Assembly (NCBI GenBank): GCA_035771165.1
Contig: JAWNZC010000419.1
Location: 3,405,001 to 3,469,000, forward strand
DNA: 64,000 nucleotides
Reading direction: 5' to 3'
DNA from: Paragorgia papillata
Lineage: Eukaryota; Cnidaria; Anthozoa; Scleralcyonacea; Coralliidae
Part shown: one piece after another, positions 45,101 through 55,900 of the stretch
Numbering within the stretch: position 1 is the stretch's first letter
How the letters are laid out: each line of letters begins with the position of its first letter
Program-made: the position numbers and the translations under genes
Notes under the pieces: generated by a model
What the model was told of the DNA's origin: nothing
The model's input: only the letters and a program-made list of their open reading frames with translations
The model's database searches: none

Positions 45101-47921
45101 ATAACAACCTAAAGATGAAGATATTATATTGAAATTATATTTAGAATTATAGTCTTAATTATTAATCAACAACGAAGCAAGGAAACAAAAATCTGAAAAA
45201 GATGTTACTCTGTGATTTTAAGAGCTTCTTTCAATAAGACGTACTTAATTTTCGTTTCATGGGCACAAGAAAATAATTGAACTACCATCTCAACCTCGTA
45301 CCCAGGGCCATTTGTAGGGAACTGGGCCAAGATGGCGGGAACAAATGGCCCTGGTGGAGGCCAGATCTCAGCCTCTGATTGGTCAAGAGCTTATGGCGTA
45401 AATCAGACTGTTCGATTTTGTATTTTTTTTTAAATTGTATTTTGACCTTGTCGGTTGTTCCTGCACACGGCACGGGAAATCATATTTTAAACCATGCACT
45501 AATTAGGTGTAATTAGGTATAATTACTGTGTAAGTAACTGAGATCTAGTTAATAAAATGCGCAATATACTGCGCATTTTGAGCTAGCCTCCACCAGGGCC
45601 ATTTGTTCCCGCCATTTTGTTTTATTCCTCATCTTGGCCCAGTTCCCTACAAATGGCCCTGGGTACGAGGTTGCTACCATCTCTGATCGATGAAGAGCTC
45701 TTTCCGAAACGTCAGTGTTTCGTTATCAAAACTAATCTCGGCAGTTTACCACCTTTTCACTTTGCTCTATCTAAAACATTGGCTACACAGCAGCGCTAAC
45801 TCATCAAAGATCGGGCGTTCTGTTCTGGGGGAAAGGGTTGAGAGGGGCAGCGGAAAGAGGCTTGAGAGGGCCGGGTAGAGCGCGCGCGAGAGGCGAGAAA
45901 AAAATAAAGCGAGGCGAGAAGAAAATAGGGGGGGGGGGGAATTGGGGGGAAAGGCGACCCCCCTATTTTCTTCTCGCCTCGCTTTATTTTTTTCTCGCCT
46001 CTCGCGCGCGCTCCACCGGCGCCCTCTCAAGCCTCCTTCCGCTGCCCCTCTCAACCCTTTCCCCCAGAACAGAACGCCCGCTACGCAGGCTAACCGCCTT
46101 AGGGAACAGTCATGGTCCTTAAACTGGTCCTTAAAATAAACAAAGAGAACTATATAATGAGGTGCCCATCCGACACTTTCAAGAGTGTTTACCAAAAAAA
46201 TAAAGAACTTTGAGACTAATTAAGAAGTAATAAAGAACTTATTAAAGTCATAAGAACAAAGCAACTCTTTGACAGTTATGAACAAATATGAACAATTTGA
46301 TGTAAATAGGTTTAGAAGAATTCGACCGCTGCGGCACGCAATATAGGGACCTTAATTAAGTCCCGCACAGACGACCAAGTTTTTCTTGACAAGTTCCTTG
46401 GTATAGCTTTCCTTGCTCGTGTGTACGATGAACAATTTTTTCCCAACAATTTTCCTTGACAATTTATAATTGCTCGTGTGTACGGTTGGACAAGTTTTCC
46501 TTGACGGCAATGATCGCGTAATAAGCTTAAGAGATGATCTTGTCAAGTTTTCTTTGACGACTATACACACGAACAAATTTCCTTGTTCAAAAGCTGGCAT
46601 GACCAGCTTTTGTACAAGGCTCCTTGTCAAGGTAAAACTTGTCAATTTGTGTCGTACACATGCACGAACAAATAAAATTTGTCAAGGAAAAACTTGTCAA
46701 GGAAAACGTGGTCGTCTGTGCGGGGCTTTAAGCAAGCACAACGCCAACGTCACGACGACCACCCAAGTATACACTAGTATTTTTGTTTAATTTTGAACCA
46801 AAACAAAACGTTTAGTTTTTGCAGTCCCAAGAGTAATACCAACACAGTCCTCGTTGCACAGCGTTTTCACGTTTTCAAGAAAACGTTGTGGCAAGGAACA
46901 GCAAAAGCTGTTAGTTTACTTAGACGCTAATCTATTGTAAATCACTTTGTCGAAGCTATGGCTGCTTTTTAAAGGTCTTACAAAATACATAAAGCATATA
47001 ATTAAATATACGATGTCCTGATCCATGGTTTCTTTTAAAGCAAGTAACTTAATAGCCGCGCTGTCGTCCTACGATCGCAGATGTGTTAGTTAGGAAATAG
47101 AAAATATTTTCCGTGTTTTTATATATAGAGTTAAAGAAACACTAGCCAAGAGAAGTTTAAGAGAACGAGAAATTGCAGTGGGAACACGAGCCCGCAGGGC
47201 GTTTTCAAAATGAGAATAAGGAAATGAGAAATGCATTTATAATCCCTGAGCTCTGAAGATTCTGGCTTTTCCAGTTTTCTTGTTTTAAGGTTAATGACTA
47301 TAATATAATATAATAGCAATTATTTGATCTTGTAACTGGAATTGTAACTGGAATAATTAGACAGGGCTTGTGATTTAGTCAATCAGAATCTACTTCTCAG
47401 ATCTGAGAAGGGTCGACACTCGACAGGCTATCGCTTTGAAAAAGGTAATGTAATGACCATACCTCGTCAGTAGGACTTAGTGCAAGCCCATTGTTAATAG
47501 CGTTGTTTGCTTCTGTTGTATTTCGCACTAGAGCCACTGTATCCGAGCCAACACCCAGCTGCTGTGCTATCGTTTCGCGAGCATTGTCAATGATCAGGCT
47601 AAGCACATTGACTCGTCTCTGAATGGACAGATCGCGATTGAGTTCGAGTTGGAACCCATTTACTGTCTGCTGTACGGAATCGAAGTTAGGGCAGAAGTTT
47701 GCTGCGTTGATAGAAGTGCAATCGGTGTAATCATTGTAGGCGAACAGATCTCGAACGCCGTCCCAGTATTCGGAATCATCTGCGTTACGAACTGTCTTGC
47801 TGTGGATCGTTGACAACACGGGAGTCATTCGTTCTACATAATTCTGCACAAACGGTTTGCCAACCACGCCTTTGTTGAATAACTCTCTCACAACTTTGAA
47901 AGCTCGGGAGGCGGACAGCAT
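42129..47921 (-). CDS. Class V PLP-dependent aminotransferase (isopenicillin-N-epimerase/cysteine-desulfurase-like), four exons
   Basis: Exons 47921-47463, 45108-44780, 43597-43228 and 42284-42129 splice in phase to 1314 nt (437 aa plus TAA). The fold-type I family uses pyridoxal phosphate for amino-group or sulfur/hydrolytic chemistry. RNTTEANNAINNGLALSPTDEV is the N-terminal cofactor-phosphate region. HVHVDGAMTWGSL has the PLP-binding Asp (about 244). SAHKWFVGPKEAG has the Schiff-base Lys (about 270). GVASTGGLRVSATICNTEAQID is the C-terminal substrate-carboxylate block (Arg in GGLRVS). No obvious signal peptide or transmembrane segment. The nearest characterised shape is the isopenicillin N epimerase-like group, common in bacteria and fungi and scattered in invertebrates; substrate cannot be told. 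Two introns are occupied mostly by minisatellites. Confidence 0.9.
42300..43178. repeat. (GATGG/GATGA)n pentanucleotide array (aminotransferase intron 3)
   Basis: About 880 bp of GAGAT/GGGAT pentamers with recurring longer units ending in GGATGGAGGATGGGAT. It fills nearly the whole intron, stopping 14 bp before the acceptor of the last exon. Confidence 0.95.
43722..44757. repeat. GAGGAGGAG..TATGGTGGTGGTGATGAG minisatellite (aminotransferase intron 2)
   Basis: Higher-order unit of about 48-60 bp mixing (GAG)n and (GGT)n blocks; plus strand nearly without C. Ends 22 bp before the donor of exon 2. Confidence 0.94.
45291..45673. mobile_element. Foldback MITE with perfect 9-bp duplication (Mutator-like)
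   Basis: Termini CAACCTCGTACCCAGGGCC and GGCCCTGGGTACGAGGTTG. Duplication ctaccatct at 45282-45290 and 45674-45682. A second inverted block, GGGAACAAATGGCCCTGG with its complement, lies inside. In aminotransferase intron 1. Confidence 0.9.
45813..46092. mobile_element. GC-rich foldback element
   Basis: GGGCGTTCTGTTCTGGGGGA..AAGGGTTGAGAGGGGCAGCGG..GGCTTGAGAGGG is inverted at 46015-46080; inner arms AAAAATAAAGCGAGGCGAGA pair across a poly-G centre at 45929. Right edge GCTACGCAGGCTA matches the MITE terminus at 16150-16163. Confidence 0.75.
46360..46727. mobile_element. TTAA-flanked MITE (GTCCCGCACAGACGACC termini)
   Basis: Left GTCCCGCACAGACGACCA and right TGGTCGTCTGTGCGGGGC are inverted; TTAA at 46356-46359 and 46728-46731. 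Interior repeats CTTGACAAG/CTTGTCAAGG. Aminotransferase intron 1. Confidence 0.82.
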
Positions 47922-48460
47922 CTTGGTTCTGGTGTGGTAACGCTAACGGAGTGATGCGATGAGATCTGTTTGATAACTAATTCGGTACAGCGCAAAACGG
48001 CGTGACCTTGACACAGATATATGACACAGATATATGACACAGTTTGCGAGTTTGTGCGCGTCACTGACCACTGTGTGATACGTCAGGGCTGTTTATTGAA
48101 ACGCATTGAACTATGAGCAGGGCTAGCCGGGCTCACGCAATTGATTTAATAACATCGTACTGTGGTTTTGAAACTTGCATAAACTAAATTAAACTGATTT
48201 ACAAAGAAGAATTGGTTTAGTTTAGATGTAAAACTGAGAATCCTAACATTAATTTAAATCTCCTTTTGCGGCCGAGGAAACAATTTCGTGTAAATAGTCC
48301 CTATTTCATCTTTGAAATAATGACCAAATAAATTAACACTTTGACGCCTGGACCCCCCCCCCCCCCCTGTGCTGAATAAAATCGTCTGGCTGAGGCGTTA
48401 GCCAGAATAAACCTTAAAGACTCGTCGTCAGGCTTCAAAGTGTTAAAACTGAATAGCGTG
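47922..48460. other. Upstream region of the aminotransferase; no gene seen
   Basis: Contains a triple ATATGACACAG repeat (48018-48043), a poly-C run at 48353-48367 and one copy of the short TCGTCTGG...CCAGAATAAA motif. The promoter should be here, but no element is clear. Confidence 0.4.
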
Positions 48461-48469
48461 CTGTGCAGG

Positions 48470-49460
48470 AAGTGTGTTACGATGCAGGGGGTTAACTGAG
48501 TACAAAACACTGACGTTTCAAGCCAACGTCTTTGATTAATCCCAGTAATATAAAAACAGCGTGCTACGTAAGCAGTGAACGTGTTATGATGCATAGAAAA
48601 TCTTAAAAGTGGTGAAGTACTGACGTTATTTCCTGCAGTGTTGCGTCAGTCAACAATGCATGTGTGCAGTGTACGATGTATATATAGGAAATCTTAGAGC
48701 GGACGAACCGTCGAGATTTTAAGAAAACAAAACAGTTACACTGGCGTTTTAAGCCAGTTTTAAGCCTTCATCAGAGTGATATAAAAGTAGAGTGTTGTGT
48801 AGGCGGTGTGTTGCGATCGGTATAAACCACTTTCATAATGGCAGCCGCTTTAAATATTCTTTTATGTGCATCTAACTGATTAGCCTTTCTAGCCTCGTTA
48901 GGGAGCAAATATTCTTTTAAATTGCAGACACGCGAACGAGGCCAAAAAGGTTTATTGAGATGCACACAAAAGAATATTTAAATTGGTCGTCATTAATTAT
49001 GAAAGATGTCTATAGAAAATCTAGCTTATTAAACTGATGGTGAACTGTCGAGATTTTAAAAAGACGAAATACTGACATTTTAAGCCAAAGTCCTTCATCA
49101 GAGTAATATAAAAATAGCTGTAGGCAGTGTGTTACAAAGTATAGAAAATCTTAAAGATGGTGAACTGTCAAGATTTTCACTAGTTGAGAACAAAGTACTG
49201 ACGTAATTCCTGTGCGGATGCCGGTGACGATGCATAAAAAATCATCAGAGATTTTAGAGAATGTCGAGATTTTAGCCGAGAATGAAATACTGACGTTTCA
49301 AGTGATCACAGTCCTTCATCAGAGTAATATAAAAGTAGAGTGCTGTGTAGGCTGCGCTTTACAATTACAGGTGGTGAAGTGTCGAAATGCTAGAGAAGGA
49401 AAATGACTGACTTTCAAGCCAAAGTCCTTTCAATTATCAGAATAATATTTATATATGTAT
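48470..49460 (-). repeat. Tandem repeat with hammerhead-ribozyme-like cores (Penelope-like), left block
   Basis: Diverged units of roughly 120-180 bp, each with ATATAAAAGTAGAGTGCTGTG, GTAGGCAGTGTGTTACGATG and CTGTCGAGATTTTAGAG. On the minus strand each unit has TACT-CTGATGA, a short stem, GAAAC-GTC-AGTA (copies at 48738-48778, 49070-49105 and 49288-49326; a decayed one near 48512). The order CTGATGA / stem II / GAAAC / GTC with a pairing TACT..AGTA stem I is that of a type I hammerhead with a minimal stem III. Confidence 0.75.
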
Positions 49461-49504
49461 TTATTTATTTAACTTCGCCATGTATTACACTTTAAACATA
49501 TGAG

Positions 49505-50360
49505 CAGTGCTGTGAGTAACTTCGTTACAACTGAGAAACTAGTTAATTACAGTAACTAGTTACATTTTAAAGTGACTGTAACTGAAACTAGTTACTTTTT
49601 CTGAAGAAGTAACTGTAACTATAACTAGTTACTTTTTGAAGAAGTAACTATAACTAGTTACTTTTTTAAAGAACTGTAACTAGTTACAATATTTAGTTTA
49701 AAAATGTGACTATAGTTACTGATTTTCAGTTGAGGATGTCATTCTTTCTTGATAAAAAATGGTTTTCATGTTATATATCATACACGACGAGGAGTGTTTC
49801 ATCAGGATTTCCAAACACCGAGACTTTTGTTGAAAACCGAGGCGAAGCCGAGGTTTTTGAACAAATTTCGAGGTGTTTGGAATCCTGATGAAACACTCTT
49901 CCGAGTGTATGATATAGCTTCTCAAACAAATCAGTATTTTAAGAGAAAATCGAGGCGAAAGTTGGCTTAATTTATGTAATTTCTTCCTCCGATATCAAAA
50001 CCTCCGTCTTGGTCCTGATTTCCTTTGTTTTCGGTTCATGAATTATTAATGAATTTGAGAAATAATAATAAAGATACATCATATACAATTTGACTATTTC
50101 TGCTTAGTGACAACTATATTTAGCTGTAAAAACATAATTATGGTACTGGCATCTAAAAACCAGTAATTTCTTTGTTGATTCTAGTAACATGGACAAAGGA
50201 ATGTAACTTTGTAACTAGTTACAAAATATTTGGAGTTACTTTGTAACTGTAACTAGTTACTTTCTTTTCATTGTAACTTTTATCGGTAACTAGTTACTTT
50301 TCTAATGATGTAACTGTAACTGAAACTAGTTACAAAAATTATGTAACTTTTACAACACTG
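49505..50360. mobile_element. hAT-like MITE, GTAACTAGTTAC family, copy F, inserted in the tandem repeat
   Basis: CAGTGCTGTGAGTAAC ... GTAACTTTTACAACACTG. Flanks catatgag (49497-49504) and catatgga (50361-50368) resemble an 8-bp duplication. About 300 bp (49767-50064) is an extra insertion between GGTTTT and AATAATAAAG, absent in copies A, C and E. Confidence 0.87.
49773..49917. repeat. Long hairpin with CGAGGCGAAGCCGA apex, nested in hAT copy F
   Basis: TATATCATACACGA..GAGTGTTTCATCAGGATTTC..CAAACACCGAG pairs with CGAGGTGTTTGG..AATCCTGATGAAACACTC..GAGTGTATGATATA. The centre CCGAGGCGAAGCCGAGG is shared with the hairpin at 11.5 kb although the arms are unrelated. Confidence 0.88.
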
Positions 50361-50361
50361 C

Positions 50362-50625
50362 ATATGGATTTCCAAGATCTGTGTAGGCAGTGTGTTGCGC
50401 GATTGGGGAACTGTCGAGATTTTAGAGAAGACTAGAATACTGACTCTTCTTCATCAGAGCAATATAAAAGTAGAGTGCTGTGTAGCTAGGCAGTCTTACG
50501 ATGCATAGGAAATTTTGAAGGTGATGATCAAACTGTCGAGGTTCAGTTAGAGAACGAAATACTGACGTTTCAAGCCAAAGTCTTTCGTCAGAGTAATATA
50601 AACATATGGTGTTTGGACCCAGGCA
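50362..50625 (-). repeat. Hammerhead-like tandem repeat, right block
   Basis: Continues the array split by hAT copy F. Best core at 50560-50595: minus strand TACT-CTGACGA-AAGACTTTGGCTT-GAAAC-GTC-AGTA. CUGACGA is an allowed variant at position 7, and the stem II ends AAG/CTT pair. A second, damaged core is near 50438-50460. Confidence 0.75.
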
Positions 50626-51326
50626 GTGTTTAAGATTCTTCGGAATTTATCGTAGCCTCTTCGAGTATAGCTTCGTGACGTCATCAAGGCAAGATGGAAG
50701 GAGGAGGGAAGTTTAAAACATTATGCTGTTTAGTTTTCCTAAATAAAGGTATTAAACCTAAGAAACTGCTTTATTGTTTCTCGTAGACGAATACAAGTGT
50801 ATATTTGATGTTTGTGCTTTGTTATTTGCCGTGTTAATGGTCTGTTTCAAGCGAAAATAAAGATTTAAAATGTTTGCTATCTTGCACGTGTCCCGGCGAA
50901 TCGGCACTCTCTGATCTTTCTTGAGAAAATTGTCGATGTTGGAAGGGTTTCTTTAGCTATAAAAAGCTTCAGGAATGTCTGCTGAACCATATTAAAGTCT
51001 ATTCTTAGTTGGAAAACTTTTTAAGATTCTTATTTCGCTAGCTTTATGATTGAAATGACCTGTCTTCCCCGAAGGCCAATCCAAGATGGCGGACAGAAGG
51101 GTCAATACAAGATGGCGGATTATATTTTAAAATATTTTTTGGAACCTGAATTTTTTCAATAACATGCTACAACTAAAAACACATGTGAAATTATTTGCAA
51201 GGAATATTTACAGGATAAAGATATATTTTCACATTTTAACACTTTCAATGGCAACTTTTTACAAATTATATACAATATTTATATACAGTAATTAATTCTT
51301 TGATAGTTTTCATGGCGATAATGTAA

Positions 51327-51403
51327 TATAAGCAAGTTTTGTGGAAACACCACATAAAATATTTCTTTGCTTAAGCAAGGTGTTTCCACAAAACTTGCTT
51401 ATA
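51327..51403. repeat. Perfect 25-bp-arm hairpin
   Basis: TATAAGCAAGTTTTG..TGGAAACACC (51327-51351) and its exact complement (51379-51403), loop of 27 nt. Not related to other arms in the window. Confidence 0.85.
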
Positions 51404-51409
51404 TAATAT

Positions 51410-52484
51410 TTATATACTTCCAATTTACAGTATTAAACATGCTTTCTTCATTTATTTTAGATAACTGTGGTGAGAAACACTTATCGCAATTGATAATGGT
51501 AAAAGTCTGTAACAAAATGAAAGACAGATAAATATTTGGGTATTTCTGGGTGAGTAATTAGATACTACTAAAAAGTAGAGCGCTGTATATATTATAAATT
51601 TTTGCCAATGTGGTAACAAAAAAAGTAAATATCAACAAAAAAATGTGACCATTTTTCTCTGTATTGTAGACAGTACATTACATGTGGTGATGCCATTGAA
51701 GCCAGCAAGATTATTGGAATTCATGGTATGAGCCTTGAATTGTTGGTGATTATAAACCATTTTATTATATAATGCAATGTTCCCTATCTTTGGTTGACTG
51801 TGCAACTGTCAATTAAATTTCTTCTGTGCTTTCCACCCTCCCTCAAAGCAACATTAGACTTTGGGAATTATGCTTTGATTCTATAATTTAATTGGCCAAA
51901 GTTTAAACAATTTTTAGTAATTTTACTAATTTATTGCTTTTGACATACCTGTACTGTAAAAAAAATATTTTATTTTGGAGTGTGAAAACAATTTTCCAAA
52001 AAAGAATGAAAAAATTATTGTTCTTTTACTGTATTATAAAAGTAAAATTTTGTATGCACAACCAAGGATTTGGGAATATTGTACTTATTATTTAATTATT
52101 CTCACTAAAAAAATAATTTGAAAATATTAATAAACTTGGTCCAGTAGTGTGAAGCTATTACAGTAAGTGTTATTTAATTTGAATCGTGTTAACAAATTCC
52201 TAACTGTATTGAAAGGAAAACAAAATTAAATTGGATTTAATTGTCAAGAATTGGATGTGATTATGAGTATCAAAACTTCAGGAAATCTATGTAGTATGAA
52301 TATTATGCAAAAGCATTATTTGTAAAAAACACTGAGTAAATTTTTTTATTGAAAATATTTTAGAAAATTTCGGACTGTTTGGTGGTTTAGTTTGGGAGGA
52401 TAAAATTGAGATTTTCTGTTTACTTATTTTGAGCAGAAGACTTAGTCATCTACTGTATATACAGACATACAGTATACTGTAGTA
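51410..52484. other. AT-rich DNA, no gene seen
   Basis: No exon with acceptable splice sites or family motif and no repeat was recognised. Base composition is distinctly more AT-rich than left of 48 kb. Confidence 0.5.
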
Positions 52485-52922
52485 CAGTAAACACCAGCGT
52501 GTAAGAACCTAGTGATTTAAGAACCTGTAGGCAGAAATTTTGGATTTTAATACCCCAAAATATAAGAACCTGTTTAGCCAACCAAAGCCACAAGGTTCTT
52601 ATATCGAGAGTCACTCTGAATAATGAAGCAGTGCTGTAGCCAAAATGTGGGACTATAAAATATAAATTTGCTATATATTTTGGCCCTTCCATAAAAATAT
52701 CATTACAGAAATTACATACATATACTGTACAGTATAATCTCTCTATAACAAAGTGGTTTATATATCTGGTCATACATGTATAACAATAGCATTTCCCTTA
52801 AAGAAATTTTAAGAACCTATTAAGAACCTATTTGCCTAAATTGTCAGTAATTACCCCAAAATATAAGAACCTATTTTGCCAGACTTGAAAAAATCTAGGT
52901 TCTTACACGTGGGTGTTTACTG
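52485..52922. mobile_element. TA-flanked MITE (CAGTAAACACC termini)
   Basis: CAGTAAACACCAGCGTGTAAGAA..CCTA at left and TAGGTTCTTACACGTGGGTG..TTTACTG at right, TA on both sides. Sub-terminal ATATAAGAACCT recurs. Tc1/mariner-pogo-like, no transposase. Confidence 0.85.
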
Positions 52923-52924
52923 TA

Positions 52925-55900
52925 TTTCATAAGTTGGGTTTTTAATATTTGAATTTTCCAACCATGTACAGTTTTAAAGAAATTAAGCTTACAGTAATAC
53001 TGTTGTTGGCACTTTAGCATATACACTGAGCATAAAAACATGTTCTAAATTCACTGAACCTGTTTTAAAATTAACACTGGGATCACCAAGATGAATACAT
53101 TTTGTGTGATTTATGTAACAATGATTTTATTTGGTTTGAATATATAAAACGACAGCATAAATTTTGCAATAACATAAAACATGTTTTCATTGATAGGGTG
53201 TACACGCTTTAAGGTGCCTATAACTGTGTTTCCATCAACTGGACCAAAGTTTTATGAGAATGAACTGAATGATGAAAATAACTTGAAAGTTAATTGACTA
53301 TTGTATTTACACTGTATGCATCTCAAAGTGTTAAATAAAAGTCTTGTAAATTTAGATATGCAAAGTGGAACATGGTTATAACTGTAGGATAGAACTGAAC
53401 AAAGTACTTTAATTTGAAACTCATTCCAATGCATTGCAGCCATTAAGACGATTAAGAATTGAGGTTTCTTAAAGGACAGATGCAACGTAATAGTAGACCA
53501 ATTGCATAAATTCCACAATGCATCATCATACTGTACATGCATAGCTTCAACTTCATTCTTTTTTAATTCTATTGAAAATGGATAAAAGCTTCGAACAATG
53601 AGTAAAACAGAATAGAATTCAAAAGAATGAAGTCGAGGTTATACGTGTATAATTATGGATTGTGGTATGCAATGTACAATGTACCAAACTAGACAATTAG
53701 TGAATGATCACTGACAAAATTTCAATGGAAAATAGTAATTTATCTTTTGGGGGTTTTGATGTTTTTGTAAGTGGGAATCTTGTCAAATCCAAAATGGTGC
53801 ATTTTCAGAAAAAATTGTATAATGTATGAATTTAATTTTTAATCTCCTTTCTAGTATCCGTTACAAAAATTATCAAGTATTTTTGGAAGAGTTGTAATGA
53901 TACTTTTTGCATGGATTTCTGCATGTGCAACTTATTGTTGCATAAAAATTAAATTTAAGCAAGAACAACATTTTTTTAAAAACTACATGTAGTTTGAACA
54001 CACAAAAGAATATTAACAAGATATTCACAACGGTCGATGTGAAAACACTATAATGTCAAAAATCTAACCTAATAATTATTTAATTTGTTCATTACACAAG
54101 AATCTGGCTTCTTATTGCAGTTTAGATAAAAATCATTATTGAAACTTGAAGAGTGTTGAAGTTTAACTTGTTATTAAGTAATTGTTAAAAATCGTTACTA
54201 AAAGTCTTGGCATGCATCAAGTTTCCCATCTTTTCGCTAAATTGTTATATTTAAATCACTGCATACACAGTACTCTACTTTTGTACTACTGTATGTCATG
54301 TAGCTGCAATGTCAAGGAGATTAAATCTTGATTTACTTTTTACAACCATGTACTGTCCTTCGGTTTGACTCCGTGTAACCATGTTCCACTATGCATAGAT
54401 CAAAAGGACTGACAATGACATGAAAACTCTGAAAACCAATGACCATGCAATTCTTGAAAATTTTGGGATGTACAAAGTTATATATTTGCCAGTGAGAAGT
54501 TAAAAGTCAAGTGAAATTGAAAATCAAACTGAAATTTACAGCCTGAGTTAACCAACGCTTCTGTGCAACCACATTTTAAATGAAATTTATGTTGAAAAAT
54601 GATAAAAATTTGTGACGTTCAAGTTTGGAAAAGCATTTAATATTATGTTTAAGAGTCATTGACACATTGTCTTTCTGTTTTTAACAAGAGGCTGTTAAAT
54701 GTCTTTGGATGAAAACTTATTAAAACTATTCCTGCATGAAAATGTTTCGCATTTTCCCATTCATTGAGACTTATTTGTTTCATGCTGTTTCTTTGGATTT
54801 TGCATTTTTTTATTGAGAGCCGAAATATGTTGTGTTTCATTTGTTAATTAAAAAAAAATTGTTTACTAAAACGAAATTACAAAACTTGACTACTTAAAAC
54901 ATTAAATTTAAGACATTGAATAATTACAATGGTAATAATTTGGTCTTTTTTCATAATGATTTTCAGACAATTTATGGATCGCTTTCTATTATAAAAATCT
55001 ATGCAGTTTGTTTCCCATGCAGTTATGGATCTTTGTGTAAGAATTTGGCAATTGGGTTTCGGTTATTTCAAGTCATTGTCTTGTCTTATATATTGGGTGG
55101 GGTCATTGTATGAGAGAACAATACCTAGTTGCATAAACACTAACGTCCGGACTAATTTGTAACTGTTGACGTTAAGACAAGAAATTTGACTAGATTTAAC
55201 GTCTGACGTTAGAACTTAGGCCGAGCGTTAGCGCTTATGCAACTGGGTCCAGGTCATGGCTGTTGTGGACTTTCTCTTTTTGGCAAGTACTGGTAAGTGT
55301 TATACTTTAGAGATATTTTAACCTGACTTATGTACATGTAACATTGTATTATCCAAAGAAGTTTTCTGTTCATGTTTTCTTCTCTTTTATTCTTTAAAAG
55401 GGGTTCCTCTTGAACACATTTGCCAATTGTTTTATGTATACATGTATGTCCAGATGACTTATACCACAATTGAAAAATTATAACCTTTTTGATAAAAAAC
55501 AAAAGGTACAATTGTGACGAAAAGGAATATGTGATTTTTAGATGAAAAAAATGTGGCAGCTAAGCAATATCGTACTATTAGTACTAAATAATTATGCAGT
55601 CAAAAAGAAAAATTAATACGTTGTGTATATCTATTATGAAAAATTCCTCAAGTTTCAGACGAATAGTTGCAGTTTAATAATTTGAAAACTGGTTTTATGT
55701 AAAGTATGGAAGTAAAGTAAAAAACAACTTTTGAGAACCAGTATTAAGAAGAAAGTACTGAAAGTGTACAATCATGTACATAAGAAAAAGTTAACATTAA
55801 ACTCTTTCAAATTATAGATGATCAGATCCAAACAATTTCTATAAACATCTAACTTTTCCTTAAAATATATAACTGATAATTAAAGCCTGGCATACGAGCA

